From assembly GCA_021734325.1 (NCBI GenBank), contig JAIPJF010000025.1, positions 1-48,806 of the forward strand: a stretch of DNA of 48,806 nucleotides. Direction: 5' to 3'. Of this stretch, positions 35,348 to 44,955 are shown in pieces; the first letter of the stretch is position 1, and each line of letters starts with the position of its first letter. Under the pieces are notes generated by a model, which was not told the DNA's origin, made no database searches, and saw nothing but the letters and a program-made list of their open reading frames with translations. Position numbers and translations under genes: made by a program. The DNA comes from Fidelibacterota bacterium (GTDB taxonomy: Bacteria > Fidelibacterota > UBA8477 > JABMPR01).

Positions 35348-36079
35348 ATGGATATTGGCAAAATACTGAATGACTGGCCCTTCGATCCACTGACGGTGAA
35401 TGCTCGAGTGATCGAGGGTGAAGACGGCAGAAAAAAAATTCAAATGCGGATTGACCTGGGACTTATCCAGATGGAATATATGGGTCGTCCTGATGGCCTC
35501 CTACCATACGGTTTTGAATCCTACCTGCATTATTATCAGTCCCTGGCGGCATCTGAAACTGATTTCGCACTTAACTCGAGACAACTTTTCGATCTGAGAC
35601 AGGAAGGGCTACAGTATTATCACAGATATTTGAGTTTGCACCAGCTAAAGGATTATAGGGCTGTCGTCAAGGACACACGTCATAATCTGGACATCTTGAA
35701 CCTGATAGCCAACTATGCTGGATCAGTCGAAAGTTATAGCAGCCAGCAGCACCGTCCCTATGCCCTGATGATGAATAGCAGTGCCAAAGTGATGCTCAAA
35801 TTGGAAGAAAATAATAAAGTTGAAGCTCTAAAGATACTGAGTGCTGGGATTCGACAGATTAAAAATGTATATGAGAACGTTTTAAATGATCCACAACCGG
35901 ACCTCAGTCCGGAGATATATCAAATGAAGGAACTCCAGCATCGGATTACTGATGACGGAATTCCCAGTGAATTACCTCCCCTTGAAAAGCTTGAGATCGA
36001 ACTGCAGATGGCCCTGTTATCAGAGAATTATGAGCAGGCAGCCTCGCTTAGGGACCAGATCGCAAAATCCTCTAAATAA
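35348..36079 (+). CDS. UVR-motif (UvrB/UvrC domain) protein of unknown function
   Basis: 243 residues from ATG 35348 (a GTG at 35345 is in frame). The N-terminal part (about 1-60) and a helical central region (about 85-200, NLDILNLIANYA; LEENNKVEALKIL) match no family I recognise. The C-terminus (about 207-240) is a UVR motif, LQMALLSENYEQAASLRDQI, the protein-protein contact found in UvrB, UvrC and McsA/ClpC. It could be an adaptor. Ribosome site weak. It converges with the ROK gene, 22 bp apart. Confidence 0.75.
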   Translation: MDIGKILNDWPFDPLTVNARVIEGEDGRKKIQMRIDLGLIQMEYMGRPDGLLPYGFESYLHYYQSLAASETDFALNSRQLFDLRQEGLQYYHRYLSLHQLKDYRAVVKDTRHNLDILNLIANYAGSVESYSSQQHRPYALMMNSSAKVMLKLEENNKVEALKILSAGIRQIKNVYENVLNDPQPDLSPEIYQMKELQHRITDDGIPSELPPLEKLEIELQMALLSENYEQAASLRDQIAKSSK

Positions 36080-36101
36080 AATTGCTTCTACCCGGTTTTT
36101 C

Positions 36102-37385
36102 TTAATCGTAAAGTTGCTCCTGCGAAGCCGTGGATTTCTCTGGCAGAATCAGTGATCGATAGGTTGCCAAATTTACGATCGGAGGTTTAAACAGGTCCTG
36201 AAGCACCATGCCCACTGCGCCTAAAGTTCCAGCTCTATCTTTCAGGGAACCTGCTTTTATCTGAACGATATCGGCAGGGATGTGCAAATCATCCGCTTTC
36301 GCCTTCTTAGAGGCTTCAGCCAGAACAGTTGGACAAAGATCAATTACGGGTCCACCAAGAATAATAAGTTCAGGATTGAAAAAATTGATCACATTAATGG
36401 TGAGGGCTCCCAGGATTTGACCAAATTCTTTCAGAGCGAGGTTGGAAAGATTATCACCCTCCCTGGCAGCTTTTGAAATACTTTCCAGATTTATTTCCTC
36501 ACCAGGGGAGTAGCTTGATTCACCATTCAAACTTACAGCTTTCTCCATGCACTTCTCTAAATTTGTAATGGAGAGAATTTCTCCAAATCGATCCTGCCCC
36601 TGATATAGGATGGGATAACTACCCTCATTGATTCCCTTTACCGCAATCATCGTGTACCCAACTTCACCGGCAGAAGCCGTAATGCCTCTATAAATTTCAC
36701 CATTGATGATTATTCCGGCTCCGATACCTTCCCCCAGCCAGATGTAAACCACATTCTTGGTATCCAAACCGGCCCCCCAGTGAAATTCACCAAGGGTAAT
36801 GGCCTTGACATCATTTTCTATATAAACCGTCGTATCCAGAGCATCTTCAAAATATTTCTTAATGGGAAATCCCTCCCATGATTTCAAGGAGTGACTCGTG
36901 GATATAGAACCATCTTCATAATTAATCAAGCCAGGTAATGCAAGACCGACACCCAGAATCGATAATATCTTTTCGTTGTCACTGACCAACCTCTGAATCG
37001 CCTTGACGATCCTGGACAGAATTGCCTCAGGATTTGAGTTATCTTGAAATTTTACTGCTCGTTCATGCAAAATCTCAGCATTCATATTCGTGATCAGAAT
37101 ATTTGCACGGTGCAAGTGTACTTCAATCCCGATGGCCAGCCCGGCGTCTGCATTGAACTCAAGCATGACTGGTCGCCTTCCTCCCTGGGTCGTAGATTGA
37201 CCTTTTCCAATCTCGAAAAGTATGTTCGTTTCAAGCAGTCTTTTTACAATTCCACCAATGATAACCTTCGAGACGCCCATTTCCCTGGCTACATCAGATC
37301 TGGAGATGGGTCCTTGATCGCGAATGATTCTAAGAACAGAGATTTCATTGATTTGTCGAACAAAATGGAAGTTGGATCTTTTCAT
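36102..37385 (-). CDS. ROK-family transcriptional regulator
   Basis: 427 residues. An N-terminal winged helix (about 10-70: RIIRDQGPISRSDVAREMGVSK, here cited in part) is followed by a sugar-kinase-like ROK domain (about 85-400) with the phosphate loop around GIEVHLHRAN, the catalytic-type Asp in ENDVKAITLGE and GEGIGAGIIING. The usual zinc cluster (GEIGH then CxCGxxGC) is missing: the sequence reads GEVGYTM and has no Cys-rich loop. NagC, Mlc and XylR are relatives that bind sugars and repress transport and catabolism. It is divergent from the GlmU-like and NagZ-type genes, with a perfect palindrome between, so it probably controls them and itself. Confidence 0.85.
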   Translation of the reverse strand: MKRSNFHFVRQINEISVLRIIRDQGPISRSDVAREMGVSKVIIGGIVKRLLETNILFEIGKGQSTTQGGRRPVMLEFNADAGLAIGIEVHLHRANILITNMNAEILHERAVKFQDNSNPEAILSRIVKAIQRLVSDNEKILSILGVGLALPGLINYEDGSISTSHSLKSWEGFPIKKYFEDALDTTVYIENDVKAITLGEFHWGAGLDTKNVVYIWLGEGIGAGIIINGEIYRGITASAGEVGYTMIAVKGINEGSYPILYQGQDRFGEILSITNLEKCMEKAVSLNGESSYSPGEEINLESISKAAREGDNLSNLALKEFGQILGALTINVINFFNPELIILGGPVIDLCPTVLAEASKKAKADDLHIPADIVQIKAGSLKDRAGTLGAVGMVLQDLFKPPIVNLATYRSLILPEKSTASQEQLYD

Positions 37386-37487
37386 GGACTACCCCGGAAT
37401 TAAGTGGCGAATTCCTAACGTCTCGACACTAATAGTAGTTTGTTAATGAATACTTAATAATCTCAATATTCTGTATAAAAATTGGCG

Positions 37488-37512
37488 AGTAAGTTAATTA
37501 AATTAACTTACT
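37488..37512. promoter_or_regulatory. Perfect palindrome, likely ROK operator
   Basis: AGTAAGTTAATT (37488-37499), one central A, and AATTAACTTACT (37501-37512). It lies in the divergent interval about 100 bp from the ROK start and 160 bp from the GlmU-like start. The AGTTxxTTAA form resembles known XylR/ROK operators. A related half site, AGTTTGTTAATG, is at 37437-37448. Confidence 0.65.
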
Positions 37513-37673
37513 TTGACCAGAGCTTTGTGCATTGATTCATTGGAGTGTCAGTTTACATTGATGATCGGGAATGACAACTAAGATCCCTATCCCATTTACC
37601 CTTATATTTTATGGGATTGCATGGTCACATTGAACACTTTTTGGAAATGATTCACACTAAGATAGGACCCAAA

Positions 37674-38897
37674 ATGTCTACCCTAATATTATTTGAGCCA
37701 GAAAATCTGGCCTCTTTTGGTCCGATGACATTACTCAGATCCGTTGGCGATTTGAGATACGGCATTTACTCCAATATTGAACGTGCTCAAAGAATGTTCC
37801 CGGATGCCACCCTTCATCAATGGATCCGACCTGTTCTTGCCGCTGATCAACACACGAGGTATCCTGAAATCGCTGTTAACCAGGATATTGGTACGGACGG
37901 TGGAATATTTCTGAATGCGGCAATTCCGGCGTGGATGTATCCCCTTGCACTTGAACTCCTGGAAAATGAATCCCAGGCTGCAGTGATTAAAAATGGCATT
38001 TTAATTGCCGCCAAGTCAAATTCCACAAGCACATTTACCCGCTCCTTTCACAAGGAATTGAAGCAACTAAAATCAATTAAAATAGATGAGGATGAGTTTC
38101 TGGACCTACCCTCATGGATCTGGGATTATCTGGATCAAATCAGAGGGGCCATCGAATTTGATCTTCAATACTGGAATGCTGAAAATGAATCCCTATCCAG
38201 GATAAATTCCGGAATTTCTACTCTCGGTGAAAAACATATCTATGTCCATAATACGGCCCAAATCAGTAATTTTGTCCAACTGGACGCCAGCCAGGGCCCC
38301 ATTGTCATCGGGAAGGATTGTCAAATTGGTCCATTTTGTACCCTGGAAGGTCCACTTTTTATTGGGAATCGGAGTACGATCAAACCCTCGACGTCAATTA
38401 GGACCTCGGTGATCGGCGGCGTGTGTAATCTCGGGGGCGAGATCAAGGGATCGATCATTCATCCCTATTCAAATAAAAGTCACTCAGGGTTTCTCGGGGA
38501 TTCCATACTGGGATCATGGGTAAATCTTGGTGCAGACAGCTCCTGCAGCAACCTGAAAAACAATTATCAACCGATCAAGGTCTCATGGGACGGGAATAAC
38601 TATGATACAAATCGTCAGTTTCTTGGTGCTATCATCGGAGATCATAGCAAGACAGCCATTGGTGTACGTCTGAATACTGGAACCCTGGTGGGACCTTTCT
38701 GTAATATCTTTGAAGCTGATTTCCCTCCCCGGGCATTACCCTCCTTCTCCTGGGGTAACGGGACCCACGATCTTGATAAAGCCATCCAAACGGCACAAAG
38801 GGTAATGAATCGTAGAGGTCACACACTCTCCCCAGAACATGAAACTCTGATCAGAGAGCTTGCCAGAGACAACTCTCGATTTATCCGCTTCAAATGA
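37674..38897 (+). CDS. GlmU-like protein: degenerate nucleotidyltransferase domain plus left-handed beta-helix acyltransferase
   Basis: 407 residues from ATG 37674 (AGGA 8 nt upstream; the frame opens at 37611). The N-terminal part (about 1-180) resembles the NTP_transf_4 family, LILFEPENL then LLRSVGDLRYGI, and lacks the GlmU LxxGxGTRM loop. The C-terminal part (about 205-375) is a hexapeptide left-handed helix; SHSGFLGDSILGSWVNLGAD aligns with the GlmU segment that holds the acetyl-transfer His, here His270. Such genes are annotated as putative sugar nucleotidyltransferases in Bacteroidota. It is likely involved in amino-sugar activation; it lies upstream of the NagZ-type gene, 39 bp apart, divergent from the ROK regulator. 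Confidence 0.8.
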   Translation: MSTLILFEPENLASFGPMTLLRSVGDLRYGIYSNIERAQRMFPDATLHQWIRPVLAADQHTRYPEIAVNQDIGTDGGIFLNAAIPAWMYPLALELLENESQAAVIKNGILIAAKSNSTSTFTRSFHKELKQLKSIKIDEDEFLDLPSWIWDYLDQIRGAIEFDLQYWNAENESLSRINSGISTLGEKHIYVHNTAQISNFVQLDASQGPIVIGKDCQIGPFCTLEGPLFIGNRSTIKPSTSIRTSVIGGVCNLGGEIKGSIIHPYSNKSHSGFLGDSILGSWVNLGADSSCSNLKNNYQPIKVSWDGNNYDTNRQFLGAIIGDHSKTAIGVRLNTGTLVGPFCNIFEADFPPRALPSFSWGNGTHDLDKAIQTAQRVMNRRGHTLSPEHETLIRELARDNSRFIRFK

Positions 38898-38936
38898 TCA
38901 GAATAATATCAACCACATCAATACGAAGACCCTGAT

Positions 38937-41900
38937 ATGCGACGTTCACCTCCTCGAATGATTACATTCACATTTTTCATCAGCCTGATTCTGAGTGCAT
39001 GTGCAGTACAAACCCCTGAAATCCAATCCTCCACCTGGGCTCGAGCCACTTTAAAAAAACTTACCCTGCGTGAAAAGATCGCGCAGATGATGGTGTACCA
39101 CATGCAATTGGATTATTTATCAGCTGATAGTCCAAAGTGGCAGGAAATCAATGATCTGCTCAACAGTGATGGAATTGGCTCCCTTCACGTCTGGGGAGGT
39201 GATGTGAGCTCAGCCTATGCCATTCTGAATGAGATGCAGGACCGTTCCCAAGTTCCCATTTTGGTGCAAGCTGATCTTGAATATGGTCTTCGAGGCAGGT
39301 TTGTTGAAGGAACAGCCCTGCCCTGGCCCATGGCCCTGACAGCTACCGGTGACCCGGATCTGGCATACCAGGCCGGACGAATTACTGCTGAAGAAGGTCG
39401 GGCCATCGGCATTCATCTTGCCCTGGCACCCACCATTGATGTCAATAACAATCCTGACAACCCAATTATCAACATCCGATCATTTGGTGAGGACCCGGAT
39501 CAGGTTATTGAATATGCAACGCGTTTCATGGAGGGTCTTCAGTCAAATAACATGCTGGCCACAGCAAAACACTTCCCGGGACATGGAGACACTCAGACAG
39601 ACTCCCACAGTTCGCTGGCAAAAATCCCGGAGGACCCTGAACGCCTGTGGTCGGTTGAGTTGAAGCCGTTTCAGGCTCTGGTGGACTCAGGAGTGGATTT
39701 GGTAATGGTTGGTCATCTGGATGCCGGGTCATTCCAAATGGAACCAGGTGTACCCGCTTCCCTCTCCCCCTTTTGGCTACAGGATATATTGAGAAAACAG
39801 ATGGGGTTTAAAGGGACAATCATTACTGATGCCATGGCCATGGGTGGGATTACCAATAATTATTCGGATCGCTATGCCCTTATAGAGACCATCAAAGCTG
39901 GATCTGATATCATTATCCAGAATTATGATTTCAAACGCTCCGTTGACTACGTGGAGAAAGCCGTAATGGATGGACTTATTAGTGAGGAGCGTATTGATCA
40001 GTCCGTATTGAGAATTCTGACACTGAAGTCAAAGCTTGGATTGGATAAACAAAAGAACACCAAATTGAATACCCTGCAGACGGTATTGGGATCAGAGCAG
40101 AATCAGAAAATATCACGAGAGATCATGAAAAGGGCATTGACCCTTGTTCGTGATAGCTCCCAGGCATTCTTTCCTCTCACCCGATCAGGTGGTGAGACGC
40201 TTTATATCATTGACATCAAAGACACTCAACGTGATCGAACACCGACTCAAGTCAGCGTAGGTCTGATAAATCGCACAGAAGCGGTTAAGACCTTCTTAGT
40301 CAATAACTCAGATCCACAGAGCAGTTATGATACCATCCTGGCGTCAATTCCGGATTCTGGTCTGGTTATCGTAAATGTTACCAGTTCTGTTCAGATGAAT
40401 AAAAATCGGGTCATGTTGCTTGATCAGCAGATTGAGCTCATAAAGGCTTTGACCGAAAAGACGGAACGTTTACTGGTCATCAGTTTGGGATCTCCCTACT
40501 TGATTCGTGCTTTCCCTGATATCCCGACATATCTCTGCGCCTACAGTACCCAAAAAGAGATGCAGCAAAGTGTTGTGAATGCACTCCTGGGGAAAGAACC
40601 TGTAACCGGAATTCTGCCTGTCACAATTCCAGGAATTGCCAAGCGGGGGTCTGGTCTAAAGCGAGAAGCGAAGCCCGGGCTCTATCCTGATCCAGCATCA
40701 AAGGGACTTGAAAAAAAGATTGAACCAGAAAAAAAAGAACCACTTCTGCACCACGTTGCTCCAGAAGAAGTTGGCGGCGATCCAGGCAAGGTCATGCCTC
40801 TCGTACACGAAGCAATGAAAGAACATGCCTGGCCAGGTGGGGTTCTCCTGGCAGCAAAGGATGGAAAAATATTCCTTCACGAATATTTTGGTACCCACAC
40901 CTATACAGGGGAACGATATACCTACCGCGGTGATATCTTTGATCTGGCCTCTGTGACCAAGGTGATCGCAACGACCTCCGCAGCCATGAAGCTTTACGAA
41001 GAAGGAAAATTAGACCTGGACACGACAGTGGTATCCTATTTACCAGAATTTACCGGTCCAGACTCAATGACAACAGCCTTGAAGCTGGGGATCACGATCA
41101 AGCAATTACTTACCCATACAGCCGGACTGAAGCCATTCAAACGCTTCTATCAAATGGAGGCACCAACTCCTGAGGCCTTGTTGGACAGTGTTTTCCAATC
41201 TGAACTGGATACCTTACCAGGAACAAAATATGCTTACTCCGATATTGGTTTGATCACACTTGGTAAGGTGATCGAACGGATAAGTGGAACAGATTTAAAA
41301 TCATTCACAGATAGTGTAATCTTTAGACCCCTTTCCATGTCTGCCACAGGATATCTGCCAACTCAGGTGAATGATCAGATCGTACCAACAGAGTATAGTG
41401 AGATGGATAGCGGCTTTATACATGGTTACGTCCACGATGAAAATTCCCACTCATTGGGAGGCGTTACCGGACATGCAGGACTCTTCTCCAATGCACTTGA
41501 TCTAGCGCGCTTTGCCCAGATGATGCTCGACAAGGGACGTTTAGGGGACACGATTATCTTCAAGCCGGAAACCGTAGCATTATTCACCAAACGGGCAAAC
41601 ATGCTGGAAGAAGAAAACTCGCGCTGTCTCGGCTGGGACAGTCCTTCTGAGAACTGTTCAGGTGGTGTCTATCTGAGCCCCAACAGTTTTGGCCATACAG
41701 GATTCACAGGAACGTCACTTTGGATTGATCCTGATAATCAGATCTTCGTTATCTTACTGACCAATGCGGTGCATCCAGAGCGGAAGTATAAATATCCAAA
41801 TTATTTTGACTGGCGCCAACGGATCCACGCTGCCGTCTATGAGAGCCTGGGATATACAGAGATTACACAAGGTCTGGAGTGGCGAGACCGCTGGCTCAAG

Positions 41901-41945
41901 GAGGAGCGCCATCGGAATTCATGGTGGTACAAATTATTTCATTGA
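38937..41945 (+). CDS. Exported lipoprotein fusing GH3 beta-N-acetylglucosaminidase (NagZ-like) and class C beta-lactamase-like domains
   Basis: 1002 residues. The signal ends ILSACAV (lipobox Cys22), so it is anchored outside the cytoplasm. The GH3 domain (about 40-360) has the NagZ signature KHFPGHG (211-217) followed by DSH with acid/base His224, and the nucleophile Asp298 in TIITDAMAMGG. A GH3 C-terminal-like region (about 370-590) and a charged linker follow. The serine beta-lactamase/penicillin-binding domain (about 610-975) has Ser672-Val-Thr-Lys675, Tyr767-Ser-Asp and His920-Thr-Gly. NagZ removes GlcNAc from muropeptides; the second domain could be an esterase or D-amino-acid peptidase. 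The same fusion is known in Bacteroidota. It suggests cell-wall fragment trimming outside the inner membrane. Confidence 0.9.
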   Translation: MRRSPPRMITFTFFISLILSACAVQTPEIQSSTWARATLKKLTLREKIAQMMVYHMQLDYLSADSPKWQEINDLLNSDGIGSLHVWGGDVSSAYAILNEMQDRSQVPILVQADLEYGLRGRFVEGTALPWPMALTATGDPDLAYQAGRITAEEGRAIGIHLALAPTIDVNNNPDNPIINIRSFGEDPDQVIEYATRFMEGLQSNNMLATAKHFPGHGDTQTDSHSSLAKIPEDPERLWSVELKPFQALVDSGVDLVMVGHLDAGSFQMEPGVPASLSPFWLQDILRKQMGFKGTIITDAMAMGGITNNYSDRYALIETIKAGSDIIIQNYDFKRSVDYVEKAVMDGLISEERIDQSVLRILTLKSKLGLDKQKNTKLNTLQTVLGSEQNQKISREIMKRALTLVRDSSQAFFPLTRSGGETLYIIDIKDTQRDRTPTQVSVGLINRTEAVKTFLVNNSDPQSSYDTILASIPDSGLVIVNVTSSVQMNKNRVMLLDQQIELIKALTEKTERLLVISLGSPYLIRAFPDIPTYLCAYSTQKEMQQSVVNALLGKEPVTGILPVTIPGIAKRGSGLKREAKPGLYPDPASKGLEKKIEPEKKEPLLHHVAPEEVGGDPGKVMPLVHEAMKEHAWPGGVLLAAKDGKIFLHEYFGTHTYTGERYTYRGDIFDLASVTKVIATTSAAMKLYEEGKLDLDTTVVSYLPEFTGPDSMTTALKLGITIKQLLTHTAGLKPFKRFYQMEAPTPEALLDSVFQSELDTLPGTKYAYSDIGLITLGKVIERISGTDLKSFTDSVIFRPLSMSATGYLPTQVNDQIVPTEYSEMDSGFIHGYVHDENSHSLGGVTGHAGLFSNALDLARFAQMMLDKGRLGDTIIFKPETVALFTKRANMLEEENSRCLGWDSPSENCSGGVYLSPNSFGHTGFTGTSLWIDPDNQIFVILLTNAVHPERKYKYPNYFDWRQRIHAAVYESLGYTEITQGLEWRDRWLKEERHRNSWWYKLFH

Positions 41946-41989
41946 GAAATTATCCGGTAACTAAATAAAAACTGCGCGTAGGAGCATCC

Positions 41990-42427
41990 ATGCACATAAA
42001 AATCAGACCCCATACAGATGAAGCACGAAAATATTATGAAAATCATGGTCATTATCATGCTGGTGATGCAGGTCTTGATTTATTTATACTTGAAGAAATA
42101 ACGATTCAAGCAGGTGAGACCTGTCCCCTAAAATTACAGATCTCATGTGAAACGACCACAGGACAGCCCTATTATCTTATCCCCCGTTCAAGCATATCCA
42201 AAACTCCATTAAGAATTTCGAATTCTATCGGTCTCATAGATGGCGGTTATCGCGGCGAGATCATAGCCATGGTGGATAATATCAAAAACAAAGCGTACAC
42301 GGTGAACCCTGGTGATCGTCTGTTCCAGTTGGTAGCCATGGATGGTTCAGCGATCACTTTTGAACTGGTAGAAGTACTGAGCGAAACAACCCGTGGTACA
42401 GGTGGCTTTGGCAGTACGGGCAGTTAA
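41990..42427 (+). CDS. dut: Deoxyuridine 5'-triphosphate nucleotidohydrolase
   Basis: 145 residues with all five trimeric dUTPase motifs: GDAGLDLF, PRSS, GLIDGGYRGEI, GDRLFQLV and the C-terminal RGTGGFGSTG. It cleaves dUTP to dUMP, keeping uracil out of DNA. The usual acidic or small residue in motif 3 (IDSDYRG) is GG here; the Tyr that discriminates deoxyribose is kept. TAGGAG lies 6 nt before the ATG. Confidence 0.95.
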   Translation: MHIKIRPHTDEARKYYENHGHYHAGDAGLDLFILEEITIQAGETCPLKLQISCETTTGQPYYLIPRSSISKTPLRISNSIGLIDGGYRGEIIAMVDNIKNKAYTVNPGDRLFQLVAMDGSAITFELVEVLSETTRGTGGFGSTGS

Positions 42428-42449
42428 GTAATTTACTCCACTTGAATTA

Positions 42450-42475
42450 GCAGATGCCTTTGGGTCGGTGTCTGC
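42450..42475 (+). terminator. Hairpin after dut, possible terminator
   Basis: GCAGATGCC (42450-42458) pairs with GGTGTCTGC (42467-42475), including two G-T pairs. There is no U run after it, so termination is uncertain. The rest of the 297-bp gap to groL holds the promoter and CIRCE element. Confidence 0.35.
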
Positions 42476-42598
42476 CATTGATGGGATTGGATTAATCACG
42501 CTCCCTGATCCCAACATACTGCTTTGACTTATACATAATACATTGTTTATATTGTATATAGGTTCATATTAACCTACATTCGGAAACCTGATTTTTTC

Positions 42599-42627
42599 TT
42601 GTGGACAGCATGTAACCAGAATATAAT
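42599..42627 (+). promoter_or_regulatory. groL promoter
   Basis: A perfect TATAAT (42622-42627) has TTGTGG (42599-42604) 17 bp upstream. The CIRCE operator begins at the next base, so a bound repressor would block transcription start. Confidence 0.65.
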
Positions 42628-42654
42628 TTGGCGCTCTAAAGCTGAGAGTGCTAA
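42628..42654 (+). promoter_or_regulatory. CIRCE element (HrcA operator)
   Basis: TTGGCGCTC, 9-bp spacer, GAGTGCTAA. The right arm is a perfect CIRCE half (consensus TTAGCACTC-N9-GAGTGCTAA) and the left matches at 7 of 9. Repression by HrcA with heat induction is expected; hrcA is not in the window. Confidence 0.88.
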
Positions 42655-42712
42655 ATGTGTGTATATTGAAAATTTTAAGTCAGCTTAAGCTGGCATTCCT
42701 AAAAAGAAATGA

Positions 42713-44356
<1,644 letters not shown>

Positions 44357-44378
44357 AGTCACCCTTGTATTGACACTC

Positions 44379-44409
44379 AAAAGGCCGATCGATTGATCGG
44401 CCTTTTTTT
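44379..44409 (+). terminator. groL terminator
   Basis: AAAAGGCCGATC pairs with GATCGGCCTTTT around GATT (12-bp perfect stem) and is followed by a T run. Confidence 0.92.
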
Positions 44410-44435
44410 ATTTATTCTTCCCTGGATGCAATGGT

Positions 44436-44464
44436 TTGACATGGGTTTTATGTACGACTATATT
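44436..44464 (+). promoter_or_regulatory. tRNA-Cys promoter
   Basis: Perfect TTGACA (44436-44441), 17-bp spacer, TATATT (44459-44464), 17 bp before the tRNA. Confidence 0.8.
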
Positions 44465-44481
44465 GGCGCGCTTTATGAAAA

Positions 44482-44555
44482 GGCGTGGTGCCCAAGTGGT
44501 CTAAGGGAGTGGTTTGCAAAACCATCATTCGCCGGTTCGAATCCGACCCACGCCT
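44482..44555 (+). tRNA. tRNA-Cys (GCA)
   Basis: Acceptor arms GGCGTGG and CCACGCC with discriminator T. Short D stem CCC/GGG. Anticodon arm GTGGT-TTGCAAA-ACCAT gives GCA. T arm GCCGG-TTCGAAT-CCGAC has one C-A mismatch. The CCA end is not encoded. Confidence 0.9.
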
Positions 44556-44568
44556 CTCTTTGAAATGC

Positions 44569-44663
44569 GAATAATGAATATCGAACAAGGAATTTCGATT
44601 TGAGAACGAACCTAGACTTTCGTCCTTCAGCATTCTGAGTTCCATATTCGATATTCATTATTC
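44569..44663. repeat. Palindromic intergenic repeat after tRNA-Cys
   Basis: A perfect 17-bp inverted repeat (GAATAATGAATATCGAA at 44569-44585 and its complement at 44647-44663) frames 61 bp with no gene. Repeats with the words AATGAATATCGAA are common between genes in environmental bacteria; it looks like a small non-coding mobile repeat. Confidence 0.6.
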
Positions 44664-44674
44664 AATAGCGTTTT

Positions 44675-44759
44675 GCCCGGGTGGTGGAATTGCCCGCCCA
44701 GGCGACGCTGGTCGGATGGGCCTGTCCGACTGACATCGGTCAGGCGGAGTAGACACAAG
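44675..44759 (+). pseudogene. Broken tRNA-Leu 5' half with a 56-nt structured insert
   Basis: Bases 44675-44692 and 44749-44759 equal the first 29 bases of the intact tRNA-Leu at 44805. Between them, in the D loop, are 56 GC-rich bases (44693-44748). The insert can fold as an outer stem CCGCC/GGCGG (44694-44698 with 44743-44747) closing three hairpins: 44699-44710 (weak), 44711-44730 (GTCGGA/TCCGAC) and 44731-44742 (TGAC/GTCA). No anticodon arm or 3' half follows; instead there is the hairpin GTTGGC/GCCAAC (44759-44778). It cannot be a working tRNA. Confidence 0.7.
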
Positions 44760-44780
44760 TTGGCGCCTTTTTGCCAACGT

Positions 44781-44786
44781 TATGAT
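44781..44786 (+). promoter_or_regulatory. Possible -10 box of tRNA-Leu
   Basis: TATGAT lies 18 bp before the intact tRNA-Leu, just after the GTTGGC/GCCAAC hairpin. No good -35 is visible at 16-18 bp, so the promoter may instead lie before the broken copy. Confidence 0.3.
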
Positions 44787-44804
44787 TTTTGAGGAATCAC
44801 CCAT

Positions 44805-44888
44805 GCCCGGGTGGTGGAATTGGTAGACACAAGGGACTTAAAATCCCTCGGTAGCAATACTGTGACGGTTCGACTCCGTCCCCGGGTA
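44805..44888 (+). tRNA. tRNA-Leu (UAA)
   Basis: Acceptor GCCCGGG with CCCGGGT (terminal G-T pair) and discriminator A. D arm GTG/CAC. Anticodon arm AGGGA-CTTAAAA-TCCCT gives TAA. A class II variable arm CGGTA-GCAA-TACTG and T arm GACGG-TTCGACT-CCGTC are intact. CCA is not encoded. Confidence 0.95.
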
Positions 44889-44892
44889 CGAA

Positions 44893-44945
44893 TCTAAGCG
44901 CCTTGCGCTTAGACCTTAGCAGATCATTCCTGCGGTATGATCTGC
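44893..44945. terminator. Tandem hairpins between converging tRNA-Leu and the beta-helix gene
   Basis: TCTAAGCGC/GCGCTTAGA (44893-44901 with 44905-44913) and GCAGATCAT/ATGATCTGC (44919-44927 with 44937-44945) are both perfect 9-bp stems. Neither has a U run; they may separate the converging transcripts or process the tRNA 3' end. Confidence 0.5.
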
Positions 44946-44955
44946 ACAACTTGCC

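Noticed and set aside
44473-44658. Minus-strand reading frames across tRNA-Cys and the palindromic repeat
   Set aside because: They run through a tRNA and a non-coding repeat, so they are translations of structural DNA.
44675-44888. Standard genomic-island attachment site at tRNA-Leu
   Set aside because: Such sites usually duplicate the tRNA 3' end; here only the 5' part is repeated and no integrase is visible.
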